Shown: positions 26,414 to 33,954 of the stretch, piece by piece | Layout: each line of letters starts with the position of its first letter | How positions within the stretch are numbered: the first letter of the stretch is position 1 | Source: an uncultured Rhodopila sp. | GTDB lineage: Bacteria > Pseudomonadota > Alphaproteobacteria > Acetobacterales > Acetobacteraceae | Direction: 5' to 3' | NCBI RefSeq assembly: GCF_903944925.1 | Contig: NZ_CAJATU010000042.1 | Coordinates: forward strand, 310,001-374,000 | DNA length: 64,000 nucleotides | Position numbers and translations under genes: made by a program | Notes under the pieces: model-generated | The model's database searches: none | The model's input: only the letters and a program-made list of their open reading frames with translations | Told to the model about the DNA's origin: nothing

Positions 26414-27061
26414 TTATTCACCGAGCAGCCGAAGTCTTTCCGAAGGATAGATCCGTTCGAATCGGTCGAGTTCTTCGCACCAGAACGCTGCCGAAGCCGA
26501 CAGCCAGAAAGTGATCCGCACCATCGCCGCATGGTGCGCCGGCAAATTCCACGCCAGGATCAGCTCATGATGCGCGATGCGGTTGCGCAACAGCCGGATC
26601 GGCGTCAGCGGGCCGGAGAAGTCCTTGCGGCGCAACCCCTTGCCGTCCTCCCGGCGGGCGATGCGGTGCAGATCGGTTTGCCAGAGCGTTTCGTAGGCCG
26701 GGCCGACCATCGTGGTCCAGAAACTGAACGTCAGCGCAGAAATGATCCCGGCCGGTGTGAGCTGCTTCTTTTCCCGCAACAGCTCGTCGGTGGCGGTGGC
26801 GATCTGGACAGCCTGGTGCGGCACGCGCAGGAAGCCCTCCTCGACGAACCAGGCGGGTTGAAGGGCTTCCGACAGGACCGTGTGGATGCGGTTGCGCAGC
26901 ACCACTTCGAGCATCTGAAGCGGCGGATACAGGGCTTCCGATACGCGGATGTTCAGGGCGTATAGTTCGAGCGCGCGGTCGCGGTCACCGCCTGCCCAGG
27001 CCAGGTAGCGGCCAAAACGCTCATGCGATAGCGCGTCTTCCAGCGATCCGGGGCCGCTCAT
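26414..27061 (-). CDS. Abi-like protein with HEPN-type Rx4H motif
   Basis: This 215-residue protein resembles the Abi_2/Abi-like group related to abortive-infection proteins. It has an N-terminal [11 protein letters not shown], a conserved [13 protein letters not shown] helix, [13 protein letters not shown], and the near-C-terminal LRNRIAHHE. The last contains R159-x4-H164, the spacing seen in HEPN ribonuclease toxins. No partner gene overlaps it, and it sits between metabolic and housekeeping genes. A role in phage defence is suggested by family resemblance only. Confidence 0.65.
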   Translation of the reverse strand: MSGPGSLEDALSHERFGRYLAWAGGDRDRALELYALNIRVSEALYPPLQMLEVVLRNRIHTVLSEALQPAWFVEEGFLRVPHQAVQIATATDELLREKKQLTPAGIISALTFSFWTTMVGPAYETLWQTDLHRIARREDGKGLRRKDFSGPLTPIRLLRNRIAHHELILAWNLPAHHAAMVRITFWLSASAAFWCEELDRFERIYPSERLRLLGE

Positions 27062-27212
27062 GCGACCCCTCGCGACAATAGGACTTGCCGCGCGCGCCTC
27101 TTTATACTAACTACCGCCATGGAAATCCCGGTCCCGTCTCTGCCAGACTATCGGTACGCGGCCGGGGTAAATTTTTTATTAACGGCTCCTTATTTGTGAT
27201 CCGCCGGGACGG

Positions 27213-28070
27213 TTAAACCGCCCCTGCCACGCCCAGCCGCCCTGCCATCTCCTGGATGAACTGCCATGCCACGCGGCCTGACCGGGCGCCGCGGGTAACC
27301 GACCACTCGACTGCCTCGGCATGCAGGTCCTCCCGGGTGATCGGCAGGCCGATATCCGCCGCATAGCCGTCGATCATCGCCAGGAATGTCGGCTGGTCGC
27401 AGTTGTGGAACCCGAGCCACAGGCCGAAGCGGTCGGACAAGGACACCTTCTCCTCAATCGACTCGTTCGGATTGATCGCGGTGGAGCGCTCATTCTCGAT
27501 CATGTCGCGCGGCATCAAATGCCGGCGGTTCGAGGTGGCGTAGAACAGCACATTGTGCGGGCGGCCCTCGATGCCGCCATCCAGCACCGATTTCAGCGCC
27601 TTGTAGTCGGCGTCCTCCTTCTCGAACGACAGGTCGTCGCACAGGATCAGGCAGCGGCGCTGCTCCGTCCGCAGCATGTTCAGCAGGTCGGGCAGGGTGC
27701 GGATGTCCTCGCGATGGATCTCCACCAGCACCAGGCAGCCGGGGTTCTCCCGGTTCGCCACCGCGTGCGTCGCCTTCACCAGTGACGACTTGCCCATGCC
27801 GCGGGCGCCCCACAGCATGGCGTTATTCGCGGGCAGGCCGCGGGCGAAGCGCAGCGTGTTCTCCACCAGGATGCCCTTCTGCCGATCGACGCCCTTCAGC
27901 AGGGCGATGTCGACGCGGGAGATCTTGCGGACCGGTGCGAGGTGCGGCGGCGACGGGTGCCAGACGAATGCGTCCGCCTGCGCCAGGTCGAGCGGTGCGG
28001 CTGGCGGCGGCGCCAGGCGCTCCAGCGCGTCGGCGATGCGGGTCACCAGGTCGATCAGGCGTTGTTCCAT
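27213..28070 (-). CDS. DUF815 family AAA-type ATP-binding protein
   Basis: This 285-residue P-loop protein matches the DUF815 family, conserved across alphaproteobacteria. Walker A is GARGMGKSSLVKA and Walker B is CLILCDDLSFEK. Sensor-like elements are LFYATSNRRHLMPRDM and SIEEKVSLSDRFGLWLGFH. The molecular role is not established. ATG 28070 is chosen because it begins the conserved N-terminus (EQRLIDLVTRIADAL). It is divergent from yajC with 81 bp between them. The 150 bp downstream, before the Abi-like gene, hold only AT-rich spacer. Confidence 0.9.
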   Translation of the reverse strand: MEQRLIDLVTRIADALERLAPPPAAPLDLAQADAFVWHPSPPHLAPVRKISRVDIALLKGVDRQKGILVENTLRFARGLPANNAMLWGARGMGKSSLVKATHAVANRENPGCLVLVEIHREDIRTLPDLLNMLRTEQRRCLILCDDLSFEKEDADYKALKSVLDGGIEGRPHNVLFYATSNRRHLMPRDMIENERSTAINPNESIEEKVSLSDRFGLWLGFHNCDQPTFLAMIDGYAADIGLPITREDLHAEAVEWSVTRGARSGRVAWQFIQEMAGRLGVAGAV

Positions 28071-28151
28071 GCGGGCTTCATCCAGACAGCTTGACGAAAG
28101 AGGGGCGGAAACTATGGTCCGCCCCGACTCACCGCAAGGACTTGTGTACCC

Positions 28152-28541
28152 ATGAACCCGTTCACCCTGATTTCCCCCGCCTATGCGCAAGATCTGAACG
28201 GGGCGCTGGGGAGCGTCGTCCAGTTCGCGCCGCTGGTGCTGATCTTCTCCGTGTTCTATTTCCTGCTGATCCGCCCGCAGCAGCAGAAGCAGAAAGAGAT
28301 GCGGGCGATGCTGCTGGCGCTGAAGCGCGGCGACAAGGTCGTCACCGGTGGCGGCATTATCGGCACCGTGCAGCGGGTGCCGATGGTGCAGGACAAGGAC
28401 GGCAAGCAGATCCCTCCCACCGAGATCGAGGTCGAGATCGCGCCGAACCTGAAGGTGACCGTGCTGCGCGAGACGATCGCCAGCGTGATCAGCCCGGTCG
28501 CGGCGAACGACACCAAGCCGGTGAAAGGGCGGGCGTCCTGA
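28152..28541 (+). CDS. yajC: preprotein translocase subunit YajC
   Basis: This 129-residue accessory subunit of the Sec translocon (SecDF-YajC) has one N-terminal membrane helix (VVQFAPLVLIFSVFYFLLI) followed by the family signature RPQQQKQKEM. The cytosolic part contains LKRGDKVVTGGGIIGTV. Length is near the upper end for the family, as usual in Rhodospirillales. secD and secF are not next to it here; mbfA follows instead. Confidence 0.95.
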   Translation: MNPFTLISPAYAQDLNGALGSVVQFAPLVLIFSVFYFLLIRPQQQKQKEMRAMLLALKRGDKVVTGGGIIGTVQRVPMVQDKDGKQIPPTEIEVEIAPNLKVTVLRETIASVISPVAANDTKPVKGRAS

Positions 28542-28546
28542 CGGCG

Positions 28547-28564
28547 TTTGAGAAGCATTCTCAT
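28547..28564 (+). promoter_or_regulatory. Irr/ICE-like palindrome upstream of mbfA
   Basis: TGAGAA-GCA-TTCTCA (28549-28563) is a perfect 6+6 interrupted palindrome closely resembling the iron-control element bound by Irr (consensus TTTAGAA-N3-TTCTAAA). It lies about 52 bp before the mbfA start in the short yajC-mbfA gap. mbfA is an established Irr target in Agrobacterium and Bradyrhizobium, which supports the call. Confidence 0.65.
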
Positions 28565-28614
28565 CATTACGCTGGTCACTTGACGACCCGGCCGGTTCCG
28601 CCACATTCCCGGCC

Positions 28615-29571
28615 ATGCGCAATTTCTCCGACCTGACCGAACGTGAAATCCTCGCGTTGGCGATCGCCAACGAGGAGGAGGACGGCCGTATCTACCTCGA
28701 CATCGCCGAAGGGCTGCGGGCCGAGTATCCCGGCAGCGCCGCGGTTTTCTCCAAGATGGCGGCCGAGGAATCCGGCCATCGCCACCGGCTGCTGGATGTG
28801 TACCGCAAGAAGTTCGGCGAGCACATCCCGCTGATCCGCCGCCAGGATGTGCGCGGCTTCGTCCAGCACAAGCCGGTCTGGCAGATGCTGCCGCTGAACC
28901 TCGATGCGGTGCGCAACCTCGCCGAGGACATGGAGGCCGAAACCCAGGGGTTCTATCGCCGGGCCGCGTCGCGCAGCGAGGACGTGACGATCCGCAAGCT
29001 GCTCGGCGACCTCGCCGATGCGGAAGTCGAGCACGAACACCGCGCCGACGCCCTGCGTGAAGAGAACCTGCCGGAGGACGTGCGCCGGAACGAAGACGCG
29101 CATGCCCGCCAGGCGTTCGTGCTGCGGTTCATCCAGCCGGGCCTCGCTGGCCTGATGGACGGCTCGGTTTCCACCCTGGCGCCGGTGTTCGCGGCGGCGT
29201 TCGCGTCGAACAACACCTGGCAGACGTTCCTTGTGGGTCTCGCGGCGTCGGTCGGTGCGGGCATCTCGATGGGCTTCGCCGAGGCGCTGTCGGACAACGG
29301 CAGCCTGACCGGCCGCGGCGCGCCGCTGATCCGCGGCGGCATCTGCGGCCTGATGACGACGGCGGGCGGCATCGGCCACACGCTGCCGTTCCTGATCCCG
29401 TATTTCTGGACCGCGATGGCGGTGGCCATTGGCGTCGTGATCGTGGAACTGGCCGTGATTTCCTGGGTGCGCTGGAAATACATGGACACCCCGCCGCTAT
29501 CGGCGACGCTTCAGGTCGCATTCGGCGGAGCGCTGGTGTTCGCCGTCGGGATTCTTATCGGCAGCAGTTGA
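28615..29571 (+). CDS. mbfA: membrane-bound ferritin A, rubrerythrin-CCC1/VIT1 fusion
   Basis: This 318-residue fusion has an N-terminal ferritin-like (erythrin) di-iron domain of about 150 residues and a C-terminal CCC1/VIT1-type membrane domain. Iron ligands occur in ANEEEDGRIY, MAAEESGHRHRLL, EDMEAETQGFY and ADAEVEHEHRADAL. The membrane part begins LRFIQPGLAGLMDGSVSTLAPVF and has about five helices. In other alphaproteobacteria MbfA exports iron and protects against iron and peroxide stress. Its upstream palindrome suggests Irr repression under low iron. Confidence 0.92.
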   Translation: MRNFSDLTEREILALAIANEEEDGRIYLDIAEGLRAEYPGSAAVFSKMAAEESGHRHRLLDVYRKKFGEHIPLIRRQDVRGFVQHKPVWQMLPLNLDAVRNLAEDMEAETQGFYRRAASRSEDVTIRKLLGDLADAEVEHEHRADALREENLPEDVRRNEDAHARQAFVLRFIQPGLAGLMDGSVSTLAPVFAAAFASNNTWQTFLVGLAASVGAGISMGFAEALSDNGSLTGRGAPLIRGGICGLMTTAGGIGHTLPFLIPYFWTAMAVAIGVVIVELAVISWVRWKYMDTPPLSATLQVAFGGALVFAVGILIGSS

Positions 29572-29581
29572 GACCCGTCCG

Positions 29582-29605
29582 CTCGTCATGGCCGGGCATG
29601 ACGAG
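29582..29605. terminator. palindrome between convergent genes (CGTCATG family)
   Basis: Perfect 9-bp arms CTCGTCATG (29582-29590) and CATGACGAG (29597-29605) enclose GCCGGG. It lies directly after mbfA and before the end of the convergent small membrane gene, so a bidirectional stop signal is likely. There is no T-tract. It shares the CGTCATGGC edge with the other palindromes of this window. Confidence 0.45.
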
Positions 29606-29615
29606 GCGACCAGGA

Positions 29616-29714
29616 TTACGGGATGAACCGGCGGGCGGCCCAAAAGCCGACGACACCGACAATGACAACGAATAGCGGCATGATCACCAGATACAGCCAG
29701 TCGAACTCGGTCAT
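29616..29714 (-). CDS. tiny membrane protein, 32 aa
   Basis: A 33-codon frame encodes MTEFDWLYLV followed by a strongly hydrophobic helix (MPLFVVIVGVVGFWAA) and a basic end RRFIP. Its ATG overlaps the stop of the upstream small membrane gene by 4 bp, a typical operon junction. This coupling and the clean single-span layout argue that it is real. Function unknown. Confidence 0.5.
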   Translation of the reverse strand: MTEFDWLYLVIMPLFVVIVGVVGFWAARRFIP

Positions 29715-29941
29715 CCGCGCAGCCTTCCCAGTGTGGTTTGGGCGAGAAGATGCAACAACCCGGCAACCAACGTCCAGATGATGCCGCCGAGCAGCACTTT
29801 CAAAGGGCGCAATCCGGGCGGCTGGTAGAAGACCGCCGCGGCGATAGGCGCGGCGACGCCAACCGTAAAGCTGGAACCGGCCACCGTGTTGAACAAGGCG
29901 GAGGCCAGTTTGATGCGCTCGTTATGGATGGCATCGGTCAC
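29711..29941 (-). CDS. small two-span membrane protein, 76 aa
   Basis: This 76-residue protein begins MTDAIHNERIKLASAL and has two hydrophobic segments (SFTVGVAAPIAAAVFY and LLGGIIWTLVAGLLHLLA). It is coupled to a second tiny membrane protein by a 4-bp overlap, and lies 14 bp after the stop of the conserved hypothetical protein upstream. Small pairs like this often form membrane accessory units, but no family was recognised. Confidence 0.6.
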   Translation of the reverse strand: MTDAIHNERIKLASALFNTVAGSSFTVGVAAPIAAAVFYQPPGLRPLKVLLGGIIWTLVAGLLHLLAQTTLGRLRG

Positions 29942-29955
29942 GCCGTTCGCTCAAC

Positions 29956-30561
29956 CTATTGCCGCGTCCGCGGCGCACCCCGCCGCCCGCTCCGGTCCTC
30001 GGCACCGCTGCCCCGCCGCGCCAGAACCGATAACGTCATCGGCTCCGCCGACAGTATCGCCAGTTTCGCCGGCTTCTCCGCCACCGGCGGCAACTCCCGC
30101 ACGACCGGGATCTTGCTGCTCGCGTAAAGGAACTTCTCCAGCGCCCGGCCGATAGCGCTCTGGAACGCGGCATTATCCCATTGCGTGTTCGCGGCGGTCA
30201 TTCGCTCGGGGGCGCGTTCACGCTCCCGCCGCCGAGCCTCCAGCGCCTTGGTGCTTTTTTCCGACAGCGTGTCCAGCGCGATGGCGCTGTCCTGCAGGTC
30301 CAGCATGATGTCCAGATCCTGGACCCGTACCGTCGCGGCGGCGCCAAGGCACGCCAGCGCCGCGAAGCTGAACGCCACGATCTGCGCCGCAAGCTGCAAC
30401 TCCTTCGGCGTTCCGGGATGGTAATCCTCCAGCAAAGCTGCCGCCGCGGCGGTCGCGCTGGCGATATCGGCATCGCTGCCGGGGCCTTCCATGAAGAACG
30501 GCGCAAGAGCGGCGGCAGTCTGTTCACGCAGGCGAGTCGAGGGGGCAGCAATCTGGCTCAT
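29956..30561 (-). CDS. conserved hypothetical protein, paralogue of the 49.8-kb gene
   Basis: This 201-residue soluble protein of unknown function has a helical N-terminal half with LAAQIVAFSFAALACLGAA and an acidic/basic segment DTLSEKSTKALEARRRER. The protein at 49755-50468 has the same order of elements: PFF/PYF near the start, QIVAFSFAAL versus QIIAFSFSAL, then SEKSTKALE versus SEKTLEKRL. They are therefore paralogues, with different C-termini. It begins the small minus-strand unit that continues into two membrane proteins. Confidence 0.7.
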   Translation of the reverse strand: MSQIAAPSTRLREQTAAALAPFFMEGPGSDADIASATAAAAALLEDYHPGTPKELQLAAQIVAFSFAALACLGAAATVRVQDLDIMLDLQDSAIALDTLSEKSTKALEARRRERERAPERMTAANTQWDNAAFQSAIGRALEKFLYASSKIPVVRELPPVAEKPAKLAILSAEPMTLSVLARRGSGAEDRSGRRGAPRTRQ

Positions 30562-30796
30562 CGGCTGGTTCCGTTTTGGGTGAAGCGTTCTTTGTTTGTT
30601 CGCCGCTGTTCTACGTCAAGCCGTTGACCGAAGGCAAGGAAAAAGTGTCCTGGACCATCCGGCCGCCCTTCGCACCGCAGTCGATCCCGAGCATTTGGCA
30701 TGATCGCGGCGGCAGACCCGTTGCCATTTCAGCGGTTATGCTGTTCATCAGGAGCAAAGCGCGGGCTACGACCCGCAGTAAAACAGGGAGACCCAG

Positions 30797-31186
30797 ATGG
30801 CTGCCCTTATTACCCGAAGCAATCCGCCCGCCGTGCGCGAGCCAACCGGCTACACCCATGCCATCCGCGTCAGCGGCGACACCCGCCGCCTCATCGTCTC
30901 CGGGCAGGTCGGCATGGCCCTCGATGGCACGGTGCCATCCAGCGGGGAGGGCCAGATCGCCCAGGCCTTCGCCAATCTCCGCGCCGTGCTGTCGGCCAAC
31001 GGCATGGGGGTCGAGAACATCGTCAAGACGACGATCTTCCTGACCGACCGCGGACTGCTCGACTCGTTCCGATCCTCCCGCGCCGCGGTGTTCGGGGAGC
31101 ACGCCCCGGCCTCCACCCTGCTGTTCGTCGCCGGGCTGGCGGATCCCCGGTTCGTAGTGGAGATCGAAGCCGAAGCGGTGGCCTGA
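30797..31186 (+). CDS. RidA/YjgF family enamine/imine deaminase-like protein
   Basis: This 129-residue protein has the RidA chorismate-mutase-like fold, with VSGQVGMALDGTVP, QIAQAFANLRAVLSANGMGVENIVKTTIFLTD and a C-terminal LFVAGLADPRFVVEIEAEAVA. The usual catalytic Arg near residue 105 (IPVARLAD in RidA) is not obvious; LFVAGLADP is present instead, so deaminase activity is doubtful and it may belong to a divergent Rid group. It ends 1 bp before the acyl-CoA synthetase start, indicating an operon. Confidence 0.82.
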   Translation: MAALITRSNPPAVREPTGYTHAIRVSGDTRRLIVSGQVGMALDGTVPSSGEGQIAQAFANLRAVLSANGMGVENIVKTTIFLTDRGLLDSFRSSRAAVFGEHAPASTLLFVAGLADPRFVVEIEAEAVA

Positions 31187-31187
31187 C

Positions 31188-32684
31188 ATGGACTTGATGC
31201 ACCGCAACACGGTCGGGGACGGACTGCGGCGCGCGGCGCGGCAGTTCCGGGACCGCTCCGCCCTGGTATTCGGCGACCGCGACTGGTCGTTCAACGCCCT
31301 GGACCGCGCCGCCAATCGGCTGGCCCGGCATTTTGCGGATAGCGGGGTCAGGCCGGGCGACCGGATCGCGGCGTATGGCCGCAACTCCGACGCCTATTTC
31401 ATCACCTGGCTGGCCTGCGTGCGCGGCGGCTTCGTGCATGTGCCGGTGAACTATGCACTGACCGGAGAGGAGCTGTCCTACATCGTCAACCAGTCCGGCT
31501 CCTGCCTCGTCGTGGCCGGCGCCGCGCTGGCAGACAATCTGGCCGGAATCGACGTGGCTTCCATGCGGCTGGAGGACGTCATCCCGATCGCCCTGAACCC
31601 GGATGCGCCCGCGTTCGTGGAACCGGAACTGGACGACAACAGCCTCGGGCAGATCGTCTATACATCCGGCACGACGGCGGCGCCGAAGGGTGCGATGATG
31701 ACGCACCGGGCGATGATGTCGCAGTACTACTCCGTCATCCCGTCAATGAACTTCACCGAATACGATCGCGCCCTGGCCGCGCTGCCGCTGTACCACACCG
31801 CGCAAACCCACGCCTTTACCATGCCCCAGCTTCTGGTGGGCGCCCGCACCATCCTGATCGAGGCGCCGCTGCCGGAACTGGTGCTGCGGCTGATCGAGCA
31901 GGAGCGGATCACCTCGTTCTTTGCCCCGCCCACGGTGTGGATCAGCCTGCTGCGCCACCCGGATTTCGCCACACGCGATCTGTCCTCGCTGGAGAAAGTC
32001 TACTATGGCGCCTCCATCATGCCGGTCCCGGTGCTGCACGAACTGCGGCAGCGGTTGCCGAACGCGCGTCCGTACAATTGTTATGGCCAGACCGAAATCG
32101 CGCCGCTGGCAACCATGCTGCGGCCGGAGGAACACGATGCCCGCCCGGCCTCCTGCGGGCGTCCCTGCCTGAACGTGGAAACCCGGGTGGTGGACCTGGA
32201 CATGAACGACGTGCCGCCGGGCACGCATGGGGAGATCGTGCATCGCTCGCCGCATCTGCTTGTCGGCTACTGGGACAAGCCGAAGGAAACCGCGGAGGCG
32301 TTCGCCGGCGGCTGGTTCCACTCCGGCGATGTCGGCTATTTCGACGCCGACGGCTATCTGTACATCGTCGATCGCATCCGCGACGTGATCAACACCGGCG
32401 GGGTATTGGTCGCCAGCCGGGAGGTGGAGGAAGTCCTGTTCACCCATCCCGCCGTCTCGGAAGTGGCGGTGGTCGGGCTGCCGGACGAGAAATGGATCGA
32501 GGCGGTAACGGCCTTCGTGGTGCTTCGGCCGGATCACACGGTCGATGAGGCCGGGTTGCTGGCGCTCGCCCGACAGCATCTAGCGCCATACAAGCTGCCG
32601 AAAAAGGTGGTGTTCGTCGACAACCTGCCACGCAATACCGCCGGCAAGCTGTTGAAGCGGGAACTGCGGAAGCAATACGGTTAG
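31188..32684 (+). CDS. AMP-dependent acyl-CoA synthetase
   Basis: This 498-residue adenylate-forming enzyme activates a carboxylic acid to acyl-AMP and then acyl-CoA. The P-loop is YTSGTTAAPKGAMMTH. YNCYGQTEIAP, SGDVGYFDADGYLYIVDR and the C-terminal catalytic lysine region NTAGKLLKREL follow. The best comparison is FadD3/long-chain-fatty-acid-CoA ligase-like proteins, but chain length is unclear. It is co-transcribed with the RidA-like gene. Confidence 0.92.
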   Translation: MDLMHRNTVGDGLRRAARQFRDRSALVFGDRDWSFNALDRAANRLARHFADSGVRPGDRIAAYGRNSDAYFITWLACVRGGFVHVPVNYALTGEELSYIVNQSGSCLVVAGAALADNLAGIDVASMRLEDVIPIALNPDAPAFVEPELDDNSLGQIVYTSGTTAAPKGAMMTHRAMMSQYYSVIPSMNFTEYDRALAALPLYHTAQTHAFTMPQLLVGARTILIEAPLPELVLRLIEQERITSFFAPPTVWISLLRHPDFATRDLSSLEKVYYGASIMPVPVLHELRQRLPNARPYNCYGQTEIAPLATMLRPEEHDARPASCGRPCLNVETRVVDLDMNDVPPGTHGEIVHRSPHLLVGYWDKPKETAEAFAGGWFHSGDVGYFDADGYLYIVDRIRDVINTGGVLVASREVEEVLFTHPAVSEVAVVGLPDEKWIEAVTAFVVLRPDHTVDEAGLLALARQHLAPYKLPKKVVFVDNLPRNTAGKLLKRELRKQYG

Positions 32685-32889
32685 GCCGGAACCAAAGCGG
32701 GAGGGAGCCGGCGCCCGTGGTGGTGAATCACTTGAAGAAACGACTTTACACAGAGTGTTGAGCCAGATCCATCTAACCAGCGACCCGGGCGTCCCGTAGG
32801 ATTTTGCTTGCAAGTCCAACTAACACTTGTCTGATTCGCTGGCCTTGGCATTCGCGAGACGCTGATCACCAATTCTTCAGGAGCATGTC

Positions 32890-33171
32890 ATGAAAAATGT
32901 TCGCTTGCTTGCTTTCGCAATGGCTTTGGGATTGCCGGCCGGGGTTCAGGCATTCGCGCAAGCGCCATCGGACCAAAAGCCCGCGCAGGTAGCCACCAGC
33001 GCTGAAAAGCAGCAGACGCAAGGCTCGCTTCCGATGGTGGGACCGGCCAGCGGTGCGTATAAGCAGAATACCCAAGGTTCCCTGCCGATGGTCGGACCGG
33101 CGAGCGGCGCGTATAAGCAGAATACCCAGAGCATGGCTCATTCCGAACCACCTCAGGGCGCGATGAAATAA
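32890..33171 (+). CDS. small secreted protein with two identical 18-residue repeats
   Basis: This 93-residue protein has a signal peptide (MKNVRLLAFAMALGLPAG, cleavage near VQA or AFA-QA) and a low-complexity mature part. Two tandem 18-residue units are identical in protein (TQGSLPMVGPASGAYKQN, residues 43-60 and 61-78) and differ in DNA only by synonymous changes. A CAGGAG ribosome binding site precedes the ATG. No family was recognised; the repeat has no Cys, and the protein is probably periplasmic. Confidence 0.75.
   Translation: MKNVRLLAFAMALGLPAGVQAFAQAPSDQKPAQVATSAEKQQTQGSLPMVGPASGAYKQNTQGSLPMVGPASGAYKQNTQSMAHSEPPQGAMK
33016..33123 (+). repeat. 54-bp tandem duplication within the secreted protein
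   Basis: Two 54-bp units, 33016-33069 and 33070-33123, encode identical peptides. Silent third-position differences, such as GGC/GGT and GTG/GTC, show that the duplication is not recent or that the peptide is under selection. Confidence 0.9.
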
Positions 33172-33318
33172 AGTCTTGTCCGCCGTCGGTATGAGAGCGC
33201 GGTGCCTGAACGGGTGAACCGGTCAGGGCACCACGCGGCTATGGCGGCTGGCCGGAAAATCCTGTTTCGATCCGATGGCCGGCGCGGGCCGGGCAAACCG
33301 TTCATCACCCGCGGTCGC

Positions 33319-33347
33319 CCTCCCGGGTATAGCTGAACCCCGGGAGG
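33319..33347. terminator. GC hairpin between convergent genes
   Basis: Perfect 9-bp arms CCTCCCGGG (33319-33327) and CCCGGGAGG (33339-33347) enclose an 11-nt loop. They lie between the ends of the secreted repeat protein and the convergent PRC-barrel gene. No T-tract follows on either strand. The rest of the 195-bp gap shows no gene. Confidence 0.4.
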
Positions 33348-33366
33348 TCAAAGCCAGCCTGCAAGA

Positions 33367-33840
33367 CTATCCGTTATTGGCGAAATGATACGCCGGCATC
33401 GCGTTCAGCGCGTTCTTGGTCGCGCCGGGCAACACGACCTTGTTGTCGCTGCTGCCTTTGACATTGCCAAATTGCAGCTTGTTGTACGGCACCTCGACCA
33501 TCCTGCCGCCGACACCCAGGATGCCGCCGACATCGATCACCGCATGCAACGTCTGATCCGTGCCGATAACCAGATCGTCGATACTGCCGATCTTTTGGTC
33601 CTTGTCGTTGTAGACGGAGGAGCCGATGACTTTGCTGGCCCGGACCCCGCCGTGATCCGTCACCGCGCCGTTGCGCTCGGACGCAGAGTTGTAGCCATTG
33701 CCCGTGGGGTTGCCCGCCGTATCGTGGGTCGCGGGCGCATTCATGGCAGCGTTCGAGTGGTTCGACGAAGACGGCGTCTGCGCCATTACCGGAAACGCGA
33801 AGGACGCCGCCAAAAGCGACGCGGTGGTTAACTTCAACAT
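33367..33840 (-). CDS. exported PRC-barrel domain protein
   Basis: This 157-residue protein has a signal peptide (LLAASFAFPVMAQ), a Ser/Asn-rich linker, and a PRC-barrel domain from about residue 68 (ASKVIGSSVYNDKDQKIGSIDDLVI) to LPGATKNALNAMP. Secreted PRC-barrel proteins of this kind are frequent stress-response genes in alphaproteobacteria. A GGAGG-type ribosome binding site lies upstream. A possible EcfG promoter is placed about 53 bp before the start. Confidence 0.88.
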   Translation of the reverse strand: MLKLTTASLLAASFAFPVMAQTPSSSNHSNAAMNAPATHDTAGNPTGNGYNSASERNGAVTDHGGVRASKVIGSSVYNDKDQKIGSIDDLVIGTDQTLHAVIDVGGILGVGGRMVEVPYNKLQFGNVKGSSDNKVVLPGATKNALNAMPAYHFANNG

Positions 33841-33892
33841 GGCAATTCTCCTCCAGACCGAATGATCCGGCGCTCAACACCGGTGACACCTT

Positions 33893-33917
33893 AACGAGAC
33901 ATCCAGCCCGAGGTTCG
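33893..33917 (-). promoter_or_regulatory. EcfG (general stress sigma)-like promoter
   Basis: On the minus strand CGAAC (33917-33913) and CGTT (33896-33893) are separated by 16 bp. This fits the EcfG pattern GGAAC-N16/17-CGTT with one mismatch in the -35. The spacing to the PRC-barrel start (about 53 bp) is reasonable. This is a motif match only. Confidence 0.4.
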
Positions 33918-33954
33918 CCGCCTTCATCGCCCTGAAGAAACATTCACCCCCGGG

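Noticed and set aside
33016-33123. Two-unit tandem repeat as a CRISPR array
   Set aside because: There are no spacers, the units abut, lie in frame and encode an identical peptide.
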